7,123 nt of DNA, taken from assembly GCA_023392795.1 (NCBI GenBank), contig JAEWNJ010000075.1:1-7123 (forward strand), in the 5' to 3' direction. This DNA is from Candidatus Cloacimonadota bacterium (lineage in GTDB: Bacteria > Cloacimonadota > Cloacimonadia > Cloacimonadales > Cloacimonadaceae). Below, one piece after another: positions 5,934-7,123 of this stretch (position 1 is the first letter of the stretch; every line of letters starts with the position of its first letter). The notes under the pieces are model-generated. The model searched no databases. It saw only the letters and a list, made by a program, of their open reading frames with translations, and was not told the origin of the DNA. The translations under genes were made by a program, and so were the position numbers.

Positions 5934-6556
5934 GTATTCTCCTGTTCTAGAAACCCCTGCATGGGGTTTACATAGCGGGTGCTGCGGTTTTCTTCGGCGC
6001 GGATGATGGCCGCCACATCGTTCACGGCCTGATCCAGGTCGTCATTTATTACCAGATATTCATAATCCGGAATGCATGTCAATTCTTCTTTGGCGGTGGC
6101 CAGACGGCGGGCGATATCTTCCTCGCTGTCCGTTCCCCGCTTGATCAGGCGATCCTTCAGGACCGCCATGGAGGGTGGAATGATGAATATCTTTACATAA
6201 GGTACATCAGTGGCGGCGATCTGGGAAGCTCCCTGCACGTCTATATCCATTATCACGTGACGGGACAGGAGCAGCCGCGATTTGATGAAGCTGATCGAGG
6301 TTCCGTACCAGCTCTTCCCAAACACTTTGGCATGCTCCAAAAAGTCCTTTGCCGCAATTCTGCGCTCAAATTCCGCTTCATCCACGAAGTGATAATGCAC
6401 TCCGTTCTGCTCTTCTCCCCTGGGGGCACGAGTGGTATAGCTCACGGAATAATCGATGTTATCCGCTCTGCGCATGATCTCATGCAAAATCGTGCTTTTA
6501 CCGCCGCCGGAGGGAGCAGAAAGGATGATCAGAAAACTGCTGCTCTTGGCTATCAA
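5930..6556 (-). CDS. gmk: Guanylate kinase
   Basis: This 208-residue cytoplasmic enzyme converts GMP to GDP with ATP, an essential step in GTP and dGTP supply. The P-loop is APSGGGKST (14-22) with K20. The GMP-binding segment is SYTTRAPRGEEQNGVHYHF (39-57), including the Arg and Tyr contacts and the E-x-x-G-x-x-Y pattern. DIDVQGA (104-110) is the Walker-B-like strand. The lid RLIKRGTDSEEDIARRL (136-152) supplies catalytic arginines, and YLVINDDL (167-174) is the conserved C-terminal strand. Length is typical. The start is a TTG. No ATG or GTG lies between the in-frame stop at 6575-6577 and the P-loop, and AAGGA sits 4 bases ahead. It follows gcvH by 18 bases and overlaps the omega-like gene by ATGA. 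Confidence 0.96.
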   Translation of the reverse strand: MIAKSSSFLIILSAPSGGGKSTILHEIMRRADNIDYSVSYTTRAPRGEEQNGVHYHFVDEAEFERRIAAKDFLEHAKVFGKSWYGTSISFIKSRLLLSRHVIMDIDVQGASQIAATDVPYVKIFIIPPSMAVLKDRLIKRGTDSEEDIARRLATAKEELTCIPDYEYLVINDDLDQAVNDVAAIIRAEENRSTRYVNPMQGFLEQENT

Positions 6557-6560
6557 GGTG

Positions 6561-6565
6561 TCCTT
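6561..6565 (-). promoter_or_regulatory. Shine-Dalgarno supporting the TTG start of gmk
   Basis: Read on the minus strand this is AAGGA, 4 bases before the TTG at 6556-6554, within the 18-base gap after gcvH. The spacing is a little short, and with the TTG codon it suggests modest initiation. It is the only site that fits a full-length guanylate kinase. Confidence 0.55.
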
Positions 6566-6574
6566 GCTATATCT

Positions 6575-6955
6575 TTATTCGGGGATGATCTTCTTGTATT
6601 CCACCGCACTGAGCAGGTTCTCGACCTCGTCCATGCTCGCAACACGTACTTTCATGATCCAGCCCTCTTCATAGGGGGATTTATTGATCATATCCGGGCT
6701 ATCTTCCAGGTCGCCATTGCGTTCCACGACTTTTCCCGATACGGGAGAAATCATGTCTTCCACTGCTTTCACGGCTTCGATGGATCCGCAGGGTTCGCCA
6801 GCAGAAACCTTCATACCGACTTCCGGCAGCTCCACAAATACGATGTCACCCAGCTCGTGCTGAGCAAAATCACTGATTCCGATGGTGGCGATGTCGCCCT
6901 CGATTCTCACCCATTCGTGACTCTCGGTGTAGTATAAATCGTCCTGAATAATCAT
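6575..6955 (-). CDS. gcvH: Glycine cleavage system H protein
   Basis: This 126-residue lipoyl carrier shuttles the aminomethyl group from the P protein (PLP-dependent glycine decarboxylase) to the T protein, then passes electrons to the L protein. The N-terminal YYTESHEWVRIEGDIATIGISDFAQ region (9-32) and LGDIVFVELPEVG (35-47) are typical. The lipoylation hairpin is GSIEAVKAVEDMISPVSG (57-74) with K63 as the lipoyl lysine. The C-terminal NKSPYEEGWIMKV (91-103) completes the family pattern. Length is normal. AGGAG lies 6 bases before the ATG. It is the first gene of the eight-gene minus-strand cluster. The P, T and L protein genes are not in the window. The H protein can also act as a lipoate relay, so its presence alone does not prove glycine oxidation. 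Confidence 0.97.
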   Translation of the reverse strand: MIIQDDLYYTESHEWVRIEGDIATIGISDFAQHELGDIVFVELPEVGMKVSAGEPCGSIEAVKAVEDMISPVSGKVVERNGDLEDSPDMINKSPYEEGWIMKVRVASMDEVENLLSAVEYKKIIPE

Positions 6956-7037
6956 CTTATTCTCCTGCTATTTATATTTATCTGCGCCAAGACTTACACA
7001 GGCACAAATGTGTCAAGCGCAAAGTGTTTCAGCCTTT
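6956..7037 (-). promoter_or_regulatory. Leader and possible promoter/operator region of the gcvH operon
   Basis: This 82-base spacer separates gcvH from the preceding gene. On the minus strand it contains a perfect TTGACA (7016-7011), but no good -10 hexamer lies 16-18 bases on, so it may be a weak or activated promoter, or chance. A dyad overlaps it: CTTACACA (6993-7000) pairs with TGTGTCAAG (7009-7017) apart from one bulged base. AGGAG for gcvH is at 6966-6962. I see no riboswitch fold that I can name; it is too short for a tandem glycine riboswitch. Confidence 0.3.
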
Positions 7038-7064
7038 TCACAGCCTTGCAAAGCTGGCTGTGAA
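7037..7064. other. Perfect 9-bp inverted repeat at the end of the upstream gene
   Basis: TTCACAGCC (7037-7045) and GGCTGTGAA (7056-7064) are exact inverted copies with a 10-base loop. On the minus strand the second arm contains the putative stop codon of the upstream gene. No T-tract follows on the minus strand, so it does not look like a standard intrinsic terminator; it could be an RNA-stabilising or attenuating hairpin. Confidence 0.5.
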
Positions 7065-7123
7065 GTGACGCATGATGGGGGCTTCCCAGGTGATCTTGAG
7101 TCCGCGGTAGCTATCCCGTTTTT
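7038..7123 (-). CDS. C-terminal end of an unidentified protein (N-terminus beyond the right edge)
   Basis: One minus-strand frame from the right edge reads 27 codons, with RDSYRGLKITWEAPIMRHF in the middle, to a TGA at 7040-7038. Its codon choice and amino-acid mix look like real coding sequence. A second frame remains open to a TGA at 7015-7013, but its composition (rich in Ser, Pro and Cys) is less protein-like, and the third frame stops at once. I do not recognise the family. It lies 82 bases upstream of gcvH on the same strand, so it may or may not share the transcript. Confidence 0.4.
   Translation of the reverse strand, partial: KRDSYRGLKITWEAPIMRHFTASFARL

Noticed and set aside
6257..6937. 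Plus-strand open frame of 226 codons
   Set aside because: It is antisense to gmk and gcvH, which carry unmistakable motifs; no ribosome binding site or family signature is seen.
6967..6983. TATAAAT on the minus strand upstream of gcvH as a -10 box
   Set aside because: It sits directly against the AGGAG site, so a transcript begun there would lack a complete ribosome binding site, and no good -35 lies 17 bases upstream.
6956..7037. Glycine riboswitch upstream of gcvH
   Set aside because: The spacer is only 82 bases and I cannot find the conserved aptamer core; a tandem glycine riboswitch would not fit.

Overview
The window looks like a bacterial chromosome segment of roughly balanced base composition, with compact, mostly housekeeping gene content. 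Recognisable genes are full length, and I see no insertion sequence, CRISPR array, tRNA or rRNA. The organism is uncertain. The pilin-like protein with the N-terminus MGTQQLL followed by one hydrophobic helix, and the amino-acid and redox metabolism genes, remind me of the FCB group, possibly Cloacimonadota. That is recall, not a search result.

Layout, left to right. Positions 1-422 (minus strand) hold the N-terminal 140 codons of a pilin-like, single-helix surface or secreted protein that runs off the left edge. A 250-base divergent intergenic region (423-672) follows, with a plausible sigma-70 promoter firing right. Positions 673-2120 (plus strand) carry a two-gene unit: an iron-containing alcohol dehydrogenase and a small AhpD/carboxymuconolactone decarboxylase-family protein with a CxxC pair. 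This unit converges on, and overlaps by 14 bases, the end of a long minus-strand operon.

The operon (6955 down to 2107) has eight genes: gcvH, gmk, a small acidic-tailed protein that I read as a divergent RNA polymerase omega subunit, a family-4 uracil-DNA glycosylase, an exported metallophosphatase, a pyridoxal/pyridoxamine kinase, a Cof-type HAD phosphatase and a DUF486 membrane protein. Seven of its junctions lie between a 4-base overlap and an 18-base gap, so they are probably co-transcribed and in several cases translationally coupled. Upstream of gcvH is an 82-base spacer with a dyad, and before that the last 27 codons of a further minus-strand gene that enters from the right edge.

How the genes fit together: GcvH is the lipoyl carrier of the glycine cleavage system, whose decarboxylase needs PLP, and the operon also encodes a PLP-salvage kinase. 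Gmk makes GDP. The gmk-omega pairing is a widespread gene order and is the main reason, besides a short sequence match, for the omega call. The most unusual thing here is that omega-like protein with its long polyacidic tail. I did not find a clear new defence, mobile or RNA system.
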